Shown one piece after another: positions 10,470 through 21,005 of a DNA stretch of 64,000 nt. Source of the DNA: Chelydra serpentina. Its lineage: Eukaryota; Chordata; Testudines; Chelydridae. The notes under the pieces were generated by a model. The model saw only the letters and a list, made by a program, of their open reading frames with translations, did no database searches and had not been told where the DNA came from. Location: positions 30,419,001-30,483,000 of the forward strand of contig JBAIAC010000014.1 of NCBI GenBank assembly GCA_037349315.1, read 5' to 3'. Position 1 is the stretch's first letter, and each line of letters begins with the position of its first letter. The position numbers and the translations under genes are program-made.

Positions 10470-10697
10470 ATCAGTGAAGGAGCAGAGTGCATTTTTATTC
10501 CCAAAAAACTTTTTCTAGACAAAGCACCCGTCAAGTCGAGAAAGATGGCTCTTGAGCTGGTGAAAAGCTACCCCTCAGAGAGCATGATTATGGAGAACTA
10601 TACTAGGCACCAAACTTGGAATGCCTACAAGGCCAAGCTTATTGGACAACAGCTTGAGAGACAAGCTATGCCAACTTCAGCTCGCTTTTCTTTTTAA
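10470..10697 (+). CDS. CNBD2: Terminal coding exon, cNMP-binding domain protein (CNBD2-like)
   Basis: Seventy-five codons follow a strong acceptor (TCTCTCCCACAG) in phase 0 and end with TAA. The start SEGAECIFIPKKLF fits the last strand of a cyclic-nucleotide-binding domain (the usual pattern is a cysteine/charged strand, then I-P-K and a bulky pair). After it comes an alpha-helical, charged tail with ALELVKSYPSES, NAYKAKLIGQQ and a final TSARFSF. The two candidate exons upstream join it in frame. The family is inferred from motif shape, not from a database match. CNBD2 is my best guess because it is a small vertebrate cNMP-domain protein. Another cNMP-domain gene is possible. A polyA signal follows 150 bases downstream. 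Confidence 0.65.
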   Translation: MSEGAECIFIPKKLFLDKAPVKSRKMALELVKSYPSESMIMENYTRHQTWNAYKAKLIGQQLERQAMPTSARFSF

Positions 10698-10875
10698 AAG
10701 ATGTCTATGGTAGCTGCCTTATGGCCAGATACTTCTTCTTTTAGTGAATGAGATAATGATGATACTCGAGCACATGCTAATGGGAAAATATGTACTGTCC
10801 ATGACTATATACACATAGGATAATGCAGACATGTTACATGCATTTTAAATAAAGTTTGTTTCATTGTATAGAACT
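10698..10875 (+). other. 3' untranslated region of the CNBD2-like gene
   Basis: Non-coding sequence between the stop codon and the expected cleavage site some 15-25 bases after AATAAA. It contains the copy-source of the 47-bp duplication seen at 8926. The exact transcript end is inferred. Confidence 0.55.
10848..10853 (+). terminator. Polyadenylation signal AATAAA
   Basis: Canonical hexamer about 150 bases after the stop codon, followed by TTGTTTCATTGT and TGTTTCTGTT, a reasonable GU/U-rich downstream element. Confidence 0.65.
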
Positions 10876-11026
10876 GCAAATGTTTCTGTTCAATAGGCCT
10901 GATCCTAGGAGCCAACAAGGACTCCAATGGGAGTTGCTGCCCTCGAAGATCAGAGCCTAAAAATCACCTGTATTTGTCCTACACTTCTCTTTTAAATAGT
11001 ATGTCGAAGTTCCTAGCTCCTCCTTT

Positions 11027-11394
11027 CAGGGCTGGTGCAAGGAAGTTCCGCGCCCTAGGCAAAACTTCCTTGCACCAGCCCTGTGCCACCCCCCCAATGC
11101 GGCCCCCCTCCCGCAATGCCTCCCCCCCCAACCAGTTCCCCCGCCAATGGGAGCTCAGCCCCGCTCCGCGGGAGCCGAGCATGGAGCCGGGGGCAGGGGG
11201 GCGGTTCGCCGCGGCTGCCTCCTGGCTCCCCGCTCAGCGGCTGAGTGTGGGGCAAGGGGGCGGCTCGCCGCGGCTGCCTCCCAGCTCCCCACTCAATGGC
11301 TGAGCATGGAGCCGGGAGGCAGCCGCCCGCCGCCCCCCAAATCCTGGCGCCCTAGGCGACCACCGAGGGTCGCCTAGTTATAGCACCGGCCCTT
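11027..11394. mobile_element. Non-autonomous hAT-type DNA transposon with internal hairpin
   Basis: An 8-bp target duplication CCTCCTTT flanks the element (11019-11026 and 11395-11402). Ends are CAGGGCTGGTGC and GCACCGGCCCTT, near-complementary terminal repeats. The left end is followed by its own inverse: arms 11027-11047 and 11063-11083 pair perfectly over 21 bp around CGCCCTAGGC. The interior (11084-11340) is very GC-rich with repeated GGAGCCGAGC-like words. The overlapping open frames here on both strands are composition artefacts. Confidence 0.8.
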
Positions 11395-11402
11395 CCTCCT
11401 TT

Positions 11403-11814
11403 ACCGTTCCAGGCCTGCCACCATTCTCATTGGTCTGGCCACAGTCAGTATCTGAGTATCATTGCTGTGGCCACAGTGCAAACAAACCAGCCAGCACATT
11501 GTAATAGAGATTTTAGTCATCTTCTATACTGTAAAAACTCATGTTAGACAGATGCCATTATACAAACATTGTCTGCTCCCCTGACTTTTGTTTACAAGAG
11601 GCTTATCAATCAAATGCCGTGCGGTGCCAGTTTACCATGATGGGGAATGGATGGAACAATAGAAGAGGTAGCGCTGATGCAGATATTAATGATAGTAGAA
11701 TAAAACAAGGAGTCCTGCATTGTATAGGTATACACTTTATATTTCTTCTTTCCATTGTTGTCATAGGAAGGAATGATTCCGACTACAGGGAGTTAAAGTC
11801 TTGAGTTCGAGCTT
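11403..11814. other. No gene or identified repeat
   Basis: Contains an 87-codon open frame on plus (11541-11804) with no recognisable domain or splice context; treated as chance. Confidence 0.35.
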
Positions 11815-11975
11815 GCTATTAATTCGCTGCATGGTCTTAAGCAAATCATTTCACTTCCTTGCCTCAGTTTCCCTATTTGTAAAATGGGCATAACAATCTA
11901 CTTCACAGAAATGTTGTGAGGATAAATTACTGAGCATTTATGTAGTGCTTTGAACATATCAAGTGTTATATACAG
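11815..11975 (+). repeat. MIR-type SINE fragment
   Basis: The order GCAAATCATTTCACTTC, CCTCAGTTTCCCTATTTG, TAAAATGGGCATAA, TGTGAGGATAAATTACTGAG, GTAGTGCTTTGAAC follows the core and 3' part of MIR/core-SINEs. Confidence 0.8.
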
Positions 11976-13094
11976 TATGCAGGGCTGCCAGTAAATCTTA
12001 AGCTGCAGCTTTCTCTATATTCAGCCTTGTGGGGATTAATTTTTATCTCTGCAAGGCCTTTGCAGGCCTGTCTTCTGCTCTTTCTATAGCATTTCTTGTG
12101 CACAGGAAAGACCCAGTCTATGGCAACTGCCGAAAGGAATGGCCCTGCTAGAGCTAATAGTCCCTGTGCCTAGCCCTGTGACAGTGTGCAGAAGGGCAAG
12201 AGAAGGATGTAAGGAGCTTGTCCTCACCTTGTGTGACAGGAGAGCAAAGGACCACAATTGCACCTGGCTCAGTGGTCAAATGTAGAAATAGAAACTCCAT
12301 GGGGTGGCTTCCCTTCCATCTCAGGCAACAGAGCTAGCTACACCCTCTAACAGGGTACAGTGCTCCTGACAGCATGATGCTTGCTCAGAAGTGAACTCAG
12401 GAAAGGAGGGAAGAGGCAGAAGCAGAAGAAATCAAGGGAGGTGGAGTAACTGCCATCCCTTCAGAAACAGCAGGTCTCCAGGGAAGAGCAACTGTCCTGA
12501 TTTTAAAAGGGAAAAACATCTCAGTAAGAAGGGACAAATTTAGCCCTGGTGTTAGGTACCCACTTTAAGTTAGGGCTGAATTTGTTCCCCAAACAATTCT
12601 TAAGGTATCCTCCTAACAGAGAGTGGAGAACTTAAATAAGAATTTCCATGGGGACATCCTCAGAAATATATTGCAAAATCAAAACATTTCGTTTCAAGAA
12701 AAGCACTTAAGGTTGCTAGGTGACAACTAGGTATCTATCACTTTTAAAAAACAAACCTTAAAAGTGATTAAATTAATAGTTAATAATGCAGCCCTACCTT
12801 GAACACATTGATACCTACTTTTATCCCTCAATGAAGTCATTTAAAACATGTTTAATCCCAATAAGTGTGATTCAACATTCTCAGAAAATGTTCACATTGG
12901 CCATGAGACTTAGCCTGAAATGTAAAAACACAAGAAGTTTTTTTTTGTCTTAAAGTTACAAAAAGGAATCAAAATCAGAACCTTTGTTACTAGCTTAACA
13001 TCTGAGAAGCTCTGCTAAATCACTGTTCCCCCTCTGTCACTTGATCGCTTGTGGAGTTCTGTGCTAGAAATTTTGAAAATCTATTTGTGAAAAG
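11976..13094. other. No gene or identified repeat
   Basis: Unique-looking sequence with stops in all frames. Nothing recognised. Confidence 0.35.
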
Positions 13095-13099
13095 GTGAT

Positions 13100-13921
13100 T
13101 GTAACAGGGTGTACCTGGCCTTTGCAGCTCCCTACGGGAGGCCCCGCAGCCCTACTACTCACCACCCCAGGAAGCAGTAAAATGGGAGGAAAAGAGCAGC
13201 AAAAGTGGGTCCTCCAGGCCTGCATAAAGAGGCCTCCCTGGAGCAACCATCTTGGAAACTAGAGAGACCTGGCTCTCAAAGCGCTAACAGGGCTAATGAT
13301 AGCCAATCAGAGCCCAGCAGGCTCAGATAAAAGGGACTGCAGGGCCTTAATAGTTCAGTTGGTGGGTGGGAACAGAAGGATGCTTGTCTCTGGCCAAAGA
13401 TGCTTGAGGGATAGCTAATGGTTGTTTTCTGACTGCATTTTGTATAGCTGGGTTTGTAGGGGAAAAGATGACGTGAGAGCCTTAACCCTGAGATAAGGGT
13501 GAAGCTAAAGGCCCAGGGAAATAGCAGCAATGAACTGAATCAAGTTTGTAGCTGATGTTTTAGGGTTCCTATGTTGGAACCCAGAGTGGTGGTTGGGCCT
13601 GGGTTCCCCTACTGGCCACAGGTAAAGTGGCATAAATTGGGCACAAATGAGGGAACAGGGCTTAGTTGGGAGCTGCCTGAACAAAGGGCTGTGTTTAAAG
13701 GGCCCAGAGCCAGGGTAATGAGGGCAAACAGACTGTCTAGTGATTAGACTCAATACTCTGGAAGGGGTTCATTTGGACTTTGTGATTTGGCTGGTGAGTC
13801 AAACCACTGAAGACGCTGCCAAGATTGACTGGTAGCCTGTAGGGGGACCAGGGGCGAGAAAAGGACTGTAGTACCACACCTTGCTGCTTGGAGGTGATCC
13901 AGAGGTGAGTGCCGTGTTATA
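13100..13921 (+). mobile_element. Solo LTR, 822 bp, with 5-bp target duplication
   Basis: The ends are TGTAACAGGG and GTGTTATA (the latter a decayed TGTTACA), flanked by GTGAT at 13095-13099 and 13922-13926. Inside are a CCAAT-type box (AGCCAATCAGAG, 13302) and a TATA-like GATAAAAGGG about 20 bases on. The same CCAAT/TATA arrangement occurs in the solo LTR at 33.9 kb. No internal retroviral or Gypsy sequence remains. The minus-strand open frames here are shadows. Confidence 0.8.
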
Positions 13922-13926
13922 GTGAT

Positions 13927-15221
13927 GGAGCAGCATAATACTACCCACAAGTTTGTTTTTTCACAATTATTTTAATTACCATTTAAGATATGTTTCACTA
14001 TTACATTCACAGAAGGAGAATACAGCATACGTCTATTGAAAGATATGAAATGTTGAATTCCCCCCCTCCCCTAAACTTAGGAAAAGATTCTACTCAGCTA
14101 TAAAACATCCACTCATATAGCCCTTCACTGCTCCCCAATCATGCTTCTAAAACCAACAATTAGAAAGTTTTGCAACTAAACATTGATTACATAAGTGACA
14201 TTTTGCTGACCACCTTTCTCCCCTCCAAGCAATAGGCAGGTTTTAGCTGCCTGCTTCCACTGGCCCTGTATAGAATTATTGGATTTCCTCAGAAAAGAAA
14301 CCCAGAAGCTGTGGATCTGAGACTATTATTACTCCAAGGTTTCTCAGAGAACAGCCTTGCCTATGCTGTCCTTTGACTTAGTGTTGTGGACCATGCAAAA
14401 CTGCTTCCATGAGGCATTCCCTTGGGAGCAAATTATCTCCATTCAGAAACTCACTGCTGGTAATTTTGGTTGCAACTTCTTCTGAAAAGAGGATTAGAGC
14501 AAACTCACTAGCATCTATTTTTTTAAAAAAAGCTCTTTACCTAGTCTTGTTTTTCTTTTAATTTTATCTTCCAACCAGTGAAATAATTGACTGTATTTAT
14601 TAATCTCATATAGAGATGTTTGTTTGTATTTCTAATACGAGCAACGGTTTTCCTGGGCTAGAAAAATGAGGGAAAGGACAGTTGCTGAAAGGAAATATGT
14701 GCAAATATCAAGGTAGCGAGTTGATAACTGAATATACATATCTAAAGCCTTCTGCCAATGTGAGGCTACAATAGAAAAAGCAAACAGGATGCCTAGCAAC
14801 AAATGCTAGAAGAACTGGTTATGGAGCAGTCCTGCAATCAGGGAATGCATGCCACAAGGTCCTGTGACCCAGCCTCACAACTTCATATGAATAGGAACCT
14901 AAGCACAGTGCAGAATTACAGAACTGTTCATTCACTGCTACAGAAAATCCAGGGCATGCATGCATATTAACAAACTAGGATTCTCAAGGGGCACTTAGGC
15001 TGGGCATCTAACTTCTAGAGGCCCTGCCATCAAGAGGAATTCTCAACCCCGAGTGAGGTGCCCAGGCTCCCCACACAAGGGACTGGGAGCATTAGGTGCA
15101 TAAAAATGGGATTCACAGAAGCCAGCACACAGAGTAGGGAACTGCCTAAACTAACCAGTTGGAAATACTGAGGGAAGGGGGTGGCCTAAGCCCTGCACTT
15201 CAAAGAGTGTTAGACCCCTAA
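13927..15221. other. No gene or identified repeat
   Basis: Mixed-composition sequence. A T-rich run and pyrimidine tracts are present, but no exon, RNA gene or repeat end is recognised. Confidence 0.35.
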
Positions 15222-15479
15222 GGCCAGATCTACACTACAATAGTTTTATTGACATCGGTACCACAGTCAGATGTGTGAAAAACACACCCCATTGCCGACA
15301 TAGGTATGCCAGCAAAACCCCCAACATGGATGCAGCTGTGCCACCATGAGTACTTCTGTTCACATAGCTAATGTCATGGGGGTGGTAGTAGAGTTATGTT
15401 GACAGAAAAACTCCTTTTGGCATATGCTAGATGACGTAGCTATACCAGCAAAGCCTTTGTAGTGCAGACAAGATCTGAC
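15222..15479. mobile_element. Degenerate MITE
   Basis: Terminal segments GGCCAGATCTACACTACA and TGTAGTGCAGACAAGATCTG are inverted with mismatches. About 260 bp overall with no coding capacity. The TIR wording is a style common among reptile DNA transposons; superfamily uncertain. Confidence 0.6.
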
Positions 15480-15559
15480 TCTGTGCTGGAGGGAGACACC
15501 TCCCTCCACTTGGGATTCACAACTGTGAATCTTCTCCTGAAATTAGGGACATAAACCAA

Positions 15560-15757
15560 GTTAGTCCTTTTTGAAGAAAAACTGATGAGGAGGTGGTGCT
15601 CTGACCAAATGCACCCCCTGTATTCACACCCTAATGTAGTAATCTTTGTACAAAAGATGCCTTGTGAGGTATAATTTGGAAACTAATAGCTCAGTGGTCA
15701 ATAATATCATGGTGAAATGTAAGTAGCAACTTTGTGTAAAGTTATGAACAAAAACTG
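15560..15757. mobile_element. LTR-like fragment cut by a CR1
   Basis: The words TATTCACACCCTAATGTAGT, GATGCCTTGTGAGGTATAA and GTAAAGTTATGAAC resemble the 5' part of reptilian LTRs and share style with the LTR at 17.4 kb. It breaks off exactly where the CR1 3' end begins. Confidence 0.4.
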
Positions 15758-16280
15758 AAATTATCATAGGACTGGAAGGGACCTCAAGAGGTCATCTAGT
15801 TCAGTCCCCTGCACTCATGGCAGGACTAAGTATTATCTAGACCATCCCTGACAGGTGTTTGTCTAACCCGCTCTTAAAAATCTCCAGTGATGGAGATTCC
15901 ACAACCTCCCTAGGCAATTTATTCCAGTGCTTAACCATCCTGACAGTTAGGAAGTTTTTCCTAATGTGCAACCTAAACCTCCCTTGCTGCAATTTAAGCC
16001 CATATCAAAAGCTTTGCTAAAGTCAAGATATATCACATCCACCACTTTCCCCATCTCATCATAGAAGGCAATCAGGTGGTCAGGCATGACTTCCCCTTGG
16101 TGAATCCATGTTGACTGTTCCTGATCACCTTCTGCTCCTCCAAGTGCTTTAAAATGGATTCCTTGAGGACCTGCTCAATGATTTTTCCAGGGACTGAGGT
16201 GAGGCTGACCAGTCTGTAGTTCCCTGGATACTCCTTCTTCCCTTTTTTTCTCAGAGCTCCTGGTGTTAGCCTCACTTTCT
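15758..16280 (-). mobile_element. CR1 LINE, 3' end and reverse-transcriptase piece
   Basis: On the minus strand, the element ends in ...CCTTCCAGTCCTATGAT (15758-15785 on plus as its complement). An RT segment encoded at 16072-16275 contains GNYRLVSLTSVPGKIIEQ and QHGFTKGKSCL, diagnostic of CR1 ORF2. The region between RT and the 3' tail is deleted. Confidence 0.9.
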
Positions 16281-16589
16281 GGTGCAGTTTGTAGCTCTTC
16301 CCTTGGGCTACCAGTGCCCTTTTAAACTATCCCTCCACCTGGAGCATGCCCTGCAGCTGCTGAGGAATGGGGCCTCTGTAGCCCAGTTCTGCTCTTTTCC
16401 TTGCTCTGGTTTAGTGTGGGGTCTGTAAACCGCATCACAAGGACATAAGTCCAAGTTGATTTCTTTTTAACAATATGAGAGATCTATGATTCTAAATCAT
16501 GAATAATTGTTTGCTTACATTAGAAATGAATATGGTATATTGCAAATGAATGGTGAATCAGTCAACAAAGTCTGAAGTGTTTATTTTGA
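16281..16589. other. No gene or identified repeat
   Basis: Sequence between the CR1 and the RTE LINE; nothing recognised. Confidence 0.3.
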
Positions 16590-17060
16590 AAGAATGATGA
16601 ATGAGGAGAATCCCAGAGAGGAAGTAAGAACACGTAAGCCAAACCAAGGCATGAGAGATTGCATACATGAGGAAGAGGTGGCAGAGGTACTTAGAAAAAT
16701 GAAAAAGGAGAAAGCATCTGAGCCAGATGAACTACCCATGGCTGTGGTGAAGCTATTGGAAAGGGAGGCATCAAATATCTTACAAGTTTGTTCAATGACA
16801 TTCTTAGAAAAGGAAAATGCCAAATTAATGGTGTAAAAGTTTTGTGGTGCCCATTTTAAAACACAAAGGAGATATTATACTTTGTGCTAATTATTGCCTG
16901 ATTTTAGCTGATGTCACCTACTATGAAAGTATGGGAGAAAATTATTGAAAATTGTCTCCATGGAATGGTTGAAATTTGGAAGGATCAGTATGGATTCATG
17001 CTAGGAAAGAACACAGTTTACGCCATATTTGCACTATGAATCTTCATGGGTAAGTTCAGA
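16590..17060 (+). pseudogene. RTE-type LINE reverse transcriptase, part 1
   Basis: The frame at 16594-16836 contains EEEVAEVLRKMKKEKASEPDELP and a later frame reads VWEKIIENCL, DQYGFMLGKNT and YAIFAL. In RTE-clade RTs these correspond to the start of the palm (KMK-GKA-GPD) and the QYGFM-G-TTDAIF block. Frameshifts and stops are present. It is interrupted at about 17060 by a PLE tail, and continues at about 17262 and again at 18538. Confidence 0.8.
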
Positions 17061-17258
17061 AAAGAGAAAAGAAAACAAGAAAAATACCTGTGGCACCTTA
17101 GAGACTAACAAATTTATTTCCGCATAAGCTTTCATGGGTTAAGAACCCACTTCATTAGTTGCATGGAATGGAATATACAGTAATCAGATATTTATACATT
17201 CAGAGAAACATGAAAAGGTGGGAGTGTCTATATCAATGTTAAGAGGCTAATTAATTGA
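17061..17258 (-). mobile_element. PLE (family B) tail inserted in the RTE LINE
   Basis: The plus strand reads CCTGTGGCACCTTAGAGACT, then GCATAAGCTTTCATGGGTT, the complement of the family B tail also found at 41.8 and 59.2 kb, and then TACATTCAGAGAAACATGAA as in the 41.9 kb copy. Its hammerhead-like core is decayed to CTAATGA. The outer tail (equivalent of the actaacacggctgc end) is missing. Confidence 0.8.
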
Positions 17259-17261
17259 AAG

Positions 17262-17429
17262 AGAGATGGCAACTGAATATGGGCTGTGAGGACCTGAAGA
17301 AGGCGCATGATTGTGGTATACCAAGAGAGCTAATTTGGTGACATTTGTGGTGGAGAGGAGTGCCTGAAGGATGTCTGTCTTAACCAGGATATGTATGAGA
17401 GAGACTACCATAGCCAAAACTAATGGGGC
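17262..17429 (+). pseudogene. RTE-type LINE reverse transcriptase, part 2
   Basis: Translation recovers DLKKAHDCGIPRELIWWHL and WWRGVPEG, matching the RTE pattern D-L-E-K-A-Y-D-R-V-P-R-E-x-x-W-W (the first catalytic aspartate region, here with AHD). It resumes right after the PLE tail and stops at the solo LTR. Confidence 0.75.
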
Positions 17430-18532
17430 TGTGACGGTGTTCCCCATAAAACTTTATGGGGAGATGCTTATAAATGTATATATGTAACTAGAATATGTTT
17501 TATGCTACATGTGCCATGTAACATATCTCTGTGAAAGTTATGACCTACTGAATTTATTCCTCCTGTTTGTATGCATGTATCATTGTTGTAGTTGAAGTTA
17601 TGAATATCGGTTGTATTTCTTGAGAAAGGAATGTGCAGGTTAAGTGCCCAATCAAGAAGCACTTAACAGACAATAGAACTTGCAGTCACCAATCCACATC
17701 TGAACTTTGCCAGGAATGTGGCTGGTCTGGAACTGAGTTGTGCATGTGACTGGTCCATGTGACCCCAACTCCATTTGGTAACTGGATGCTACACAGGGAG
17801 AGGGAGGGGTGTCCACCCAGAGGAGAAAATCTATTTAAACCCCGAGGAAACCCCTCCATTTTGTCTTCAGCTGGCTAAAGGAAGAAGCTCTCCACCCCCC
17901 AAGGAGACCTGAAAGAGACTGAACAAAGGACAAAGACATTAGGGGGGTGAGTGATTGCTGGGCCCAGGCTAGAAGGAAGATAGCCTGTTTACTGGACCTA
18001 GTGAGGGGTTTATCTGTACACAGGGTGATTAGACATAGAACTGCGTGTTCTCTTTTATTTTATTCGGTAATTCACTTTATTCTGTCTGTTACTACTTGAA
18101 ATCACTTAAATCCTATTTTCTGTACTTATTAATATCACTTTTTACTTATTAAGTTTCCTGGAGTTGAGTTGTTACCTGGGGGAACGCAAACAGCTGTGCA
18201 TATCTTTCTATCTTTGTAATAGAAAGCGAACTATTTATGAGTTTACCCTGTATAAGCTTTATACAGGGTAAAACGGATTTATTAAGGGTTTGAGCCTCCT
18301 TGGAGTTGAGCAGCTGGGTGTCAAAGGCAAGAGCGCTTCCAGGGGCCTTACAGTGGTGAGTGGACTTGGTTCGGACCTGGGTCTGTGTTTGCGGCAGATC
18401 AGTGGAATCTGGCTCAAAACAGACAGGATTCGGGAGTCCCAAGCTGGAAAAGGCCTGGAAGCAGGGGCAGAAGCAGCCTTGGCACACCAGGTGGCAGCAC
18501 CAAGCAGGTCTCTGTGGCCCCAACCTGTCACA
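17430..18532 (+). mobile_element. Solo LTR, 1,103 bp, nested in the RTE LINE
   Basis: The ends TGTGACGGTG and CCTGTCACA form the inverted pair TGTGAC/GTCACA, and the 5-bp duplication GGGGC flanks them (17425-17429, 18533-18537). Removing it rejoins the RTE frame. The CTATTTAAACC motif (17831) is a candidate TATA region. The internal hairpin CTTTATACAGGGTAAA/TTACCCTGTATAAG lies near 18245-18275. The 124- and 104-codon minus open frames within are not genes. Orientation is provisional. Confidence 0.85.
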
Positions 18533-18537
18533 GGGGC

Positions 18538-18705
18538 TACAATAGAGAATTTCCAGTAAATGTTGGCCTGCATCAGGGGTCAGTGTTGAGCCCCTTTTTG
18601 TTTGCAGTTGTCATGGATGTGATAAGTGGAGTATACAAAGTGAGCCACTAATGACTTAGTGATATGTGTTGAAGATTGCGAGATCCTGCAAGCCAACTGT
18701 GTCTC
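18538..18705 (+). pseudogene. RTE-type LINE reverse transcriptase, part 3
   Basis: The frame reads EFPVNVGLHQGSVLSPFLFA then VVMDVIS, the RT block 4-5 motif of RTE elements, followed after a shift by DLVICVED, the remains of the catalytic ADDIVI segment. It joins seamlessly to part 2 when the LTR is removed. Confidence 0.85.
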
Positions 18706-19100
18706 CTGCCCAAGTGTAGCTGTCCAGTCCAACCCCTCCTTTCACTGACAGGTTGTGATAGCTCCCTGGGCGAGCAGCAGCTCCTTGCATAAAATATTGG
18801 GGAAGATGCTCGTTCCTCTTCCCAGCAGGAAGGGTCAGGTCAGTCAGCTGCCATGTTGGCTAGTTGCAGCTGCTGTTTGATGTCAGTGATGCTGTGAGCT
18901 CTCTTACGGGGGAATAGCACAGATCTTATTACTGGCATTAATTACCATATTTTATCATTCCAGACTGGTTAAAAAAATCCAGGTATTAATTATATACCAT
19001 ATATCTATACATGCGTCCACAGCCATAGATATATTCATATATACACTAAAGGAGCCCTATTGTACCTATAACTGCTTCTCAATTTCTAAGTAGGTGTGGG

Positions 19101-19149
19101 AGTAGGAAGCAAGAGTGCCTTCCTAAGTAGGAAGCAAGAGTGCCTTCTT
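19101..19149. repeat. 25-bp tandem duplication
   Basis: The unit begins AGTAGGAAGCAAGAGTGCCT and occurs twice head to tail with a period of 25. Confidence 0.9.
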
Positions 19150-19943
19150 CATCTGTGCTTTGCAAGTGGAATGTAAATCTTCCCTGCCCTTGTCATTCCA
19201 ATTATTGCACCATTTTTAATTTGGACCTATGCTTGACCAATACAAACTTTAGCATGTGCAAAATGCATCTGCCCACTTACTCAGCAGCAGTGTGCACGGA
19301 AGACATATTGCAACTCTAGAGGCTGCTCTGGCTGCCAGTGGGCTTCCAGGCGCATTCCAAAGTGTTAGATTTGTTATATAAAACCCTTTATGATTTAAAC
19401 CTGGGGTGACAAGGGAAGCTTTGCAACTGGTGTAAATGGTCATAGTTCCATTGCTGCAGAGCTATTACAATTCACGCCACTGGAAGATCTGCCCCTGAGT
19501 AGCTAAGAGACCTCTGTCTTTGGGCTCCATCCTGCAAACATTTTCTTATGTGAGTGGTCCCACTGACGGAAACTACTTGTATGAATGATGGTTTGGGGAA
19601 GCAGCAACATGGTGTAATACCAGGCCAATTGAGATCTACTGGACTGCTCAAGTTCACCATCTCTATGAACCCAGGTGTTTGGGGAAGGATAGTCAAAATG
19701 GAGGCCTCTGGACTTTGGAATTTGCTTTTTCCCACAGGTCCAACAAATATGAGTGCATTGACCATCTGGGCATACTGCAAGACACATCTACTGTATATGC
19801 TCTGATTTTTCTTGAGAGAAGAGGGTTTTAGTTGGGGATGAGAGATCCTTTTAGTATCATTTCAGCACTAGTCAGTTATTGTATATGAATTTCAGTGGAT
19901 TGAACCGACAGAATTATTAATAGACACTGTATATGTCAAAAGA

Positions 19944-19946
<3 letters not shown>

Positions 19947-19987
<41 letters not shown>
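19947..19987. repeat. (TA)n microsatellite
   Basis: About 20 uninterrupted TA dinucleotides, followed by a degraded AT-rich continuation to about 20022. Confidence 0.95.
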
Positions 19988-19990
<3 letters not shown>

Positions 19991-21005
19991 TATATCCATA
20001 TATACTATATATAAACATATAATGGTATGAACCAAAGGCTGGCCTGACTGAGATGCTATGCACATCTCACTGAATGAAATGACTTTGCATAGGGGGTAAG
20101 GGAAGAGTTTGGATATATGTAATATTTGACCATTCTACTGGGGAAACTCAGGAGAAAATGTTAATGCTGCTGAGATTGCTAATCAGGGAAGGGGTCAGTA
20201 AGTAGGGAATTGCTATGTGATGTTAGTGAATGCAGTTAATATGCTGAATTGTAGGCGCCAGACACTGTAACAGGGAACTAAAAATTATTTGTAAAAAATG
20301 AGAAATAAGAAAATTGAGACATAGATGTGGAAAATGCAGTTCCAGAACCTGTGAGCTGAGGGGAAGGAGATGTAGCCTGCAGGCAAGCTGAGCACTTCTG
20401 GTAGGGCAGGCTGGAGCAGGTTATAGTGCTGCCTGCTGCACTTTTAGTCCTCCTCCCCACACGAAGGGAAATTGGAGTTAGACCTGCCCTGTGACCTTCT
20501 GTCTCCTAGAGGCTTGTTTCCGCCTTTGGCAAGCCTCTTCTCCCACGGGTGCCAACAGCCTGCCCACTCTGTGCTGGCTCACCAGGGCAGGACGGCAAAG
20601 TGCTGGAAGGCAGCAGCCTAGAACATCAACATCCATTTGTGCCTCCTGCTACTCTTCCAGACCTAATGGTTTCATTTTCTGTGGACCCTCCCCCCCTTAG
20701 ATCTTTATTAGCACCGTTTAAAAGCACCAGTGCCTTTTCCAGACATCGGGTCTGAACCTGGAGATCCAGAAGTCTATCCTACTATGCCCCTGGTAGCAAC
20801 CACCCTGCATTTTTCTCACTGGCTTACAAAGTAAAAACTTATCATTAGAGGCATAGCCACTACATTTTAATCTGGATCTCAAATTTCCCAGAATGCAGGG
20901 CTGCTCAGATCTGGAAGTTTGGTTTAGCTTCTTGGAAGCAGAGTAGGCCAATATCAAGTATCTGAAGTTCTGGATCTTATACCTTCTGAGTTAAGGTCAT
21001 AGGTC

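Larger units (their letters stand above)
18706..21000. other. Intergenic, with simple repeats only
   Basis: Holds a 25-bp tandem duplication (19101-19149) and a TA run (19947-19987). Overlapping open frames at 19.47-19.81 and 20.28-20.76 kb show no domain and no splice context. No repeat ends recognised otherwise. Confidence 0.35.

Noticed and set aside
11055..11377. Several frames of 66-109 codons on both strands
   Set aside because: Caused by the GC-rich interior of the hAT element.
18149..18573. Overlapping 104- and 124-codon minus-strand frames and plus-strand frames
   Set aside because: Fall mostly within the LTR at 17430-18532; only the plus-frame tail from 18538 (RTE RT) is meaningful.
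19947..20022. Possible regulatory AT block
   Set aside because: Plain TA microsatellite.
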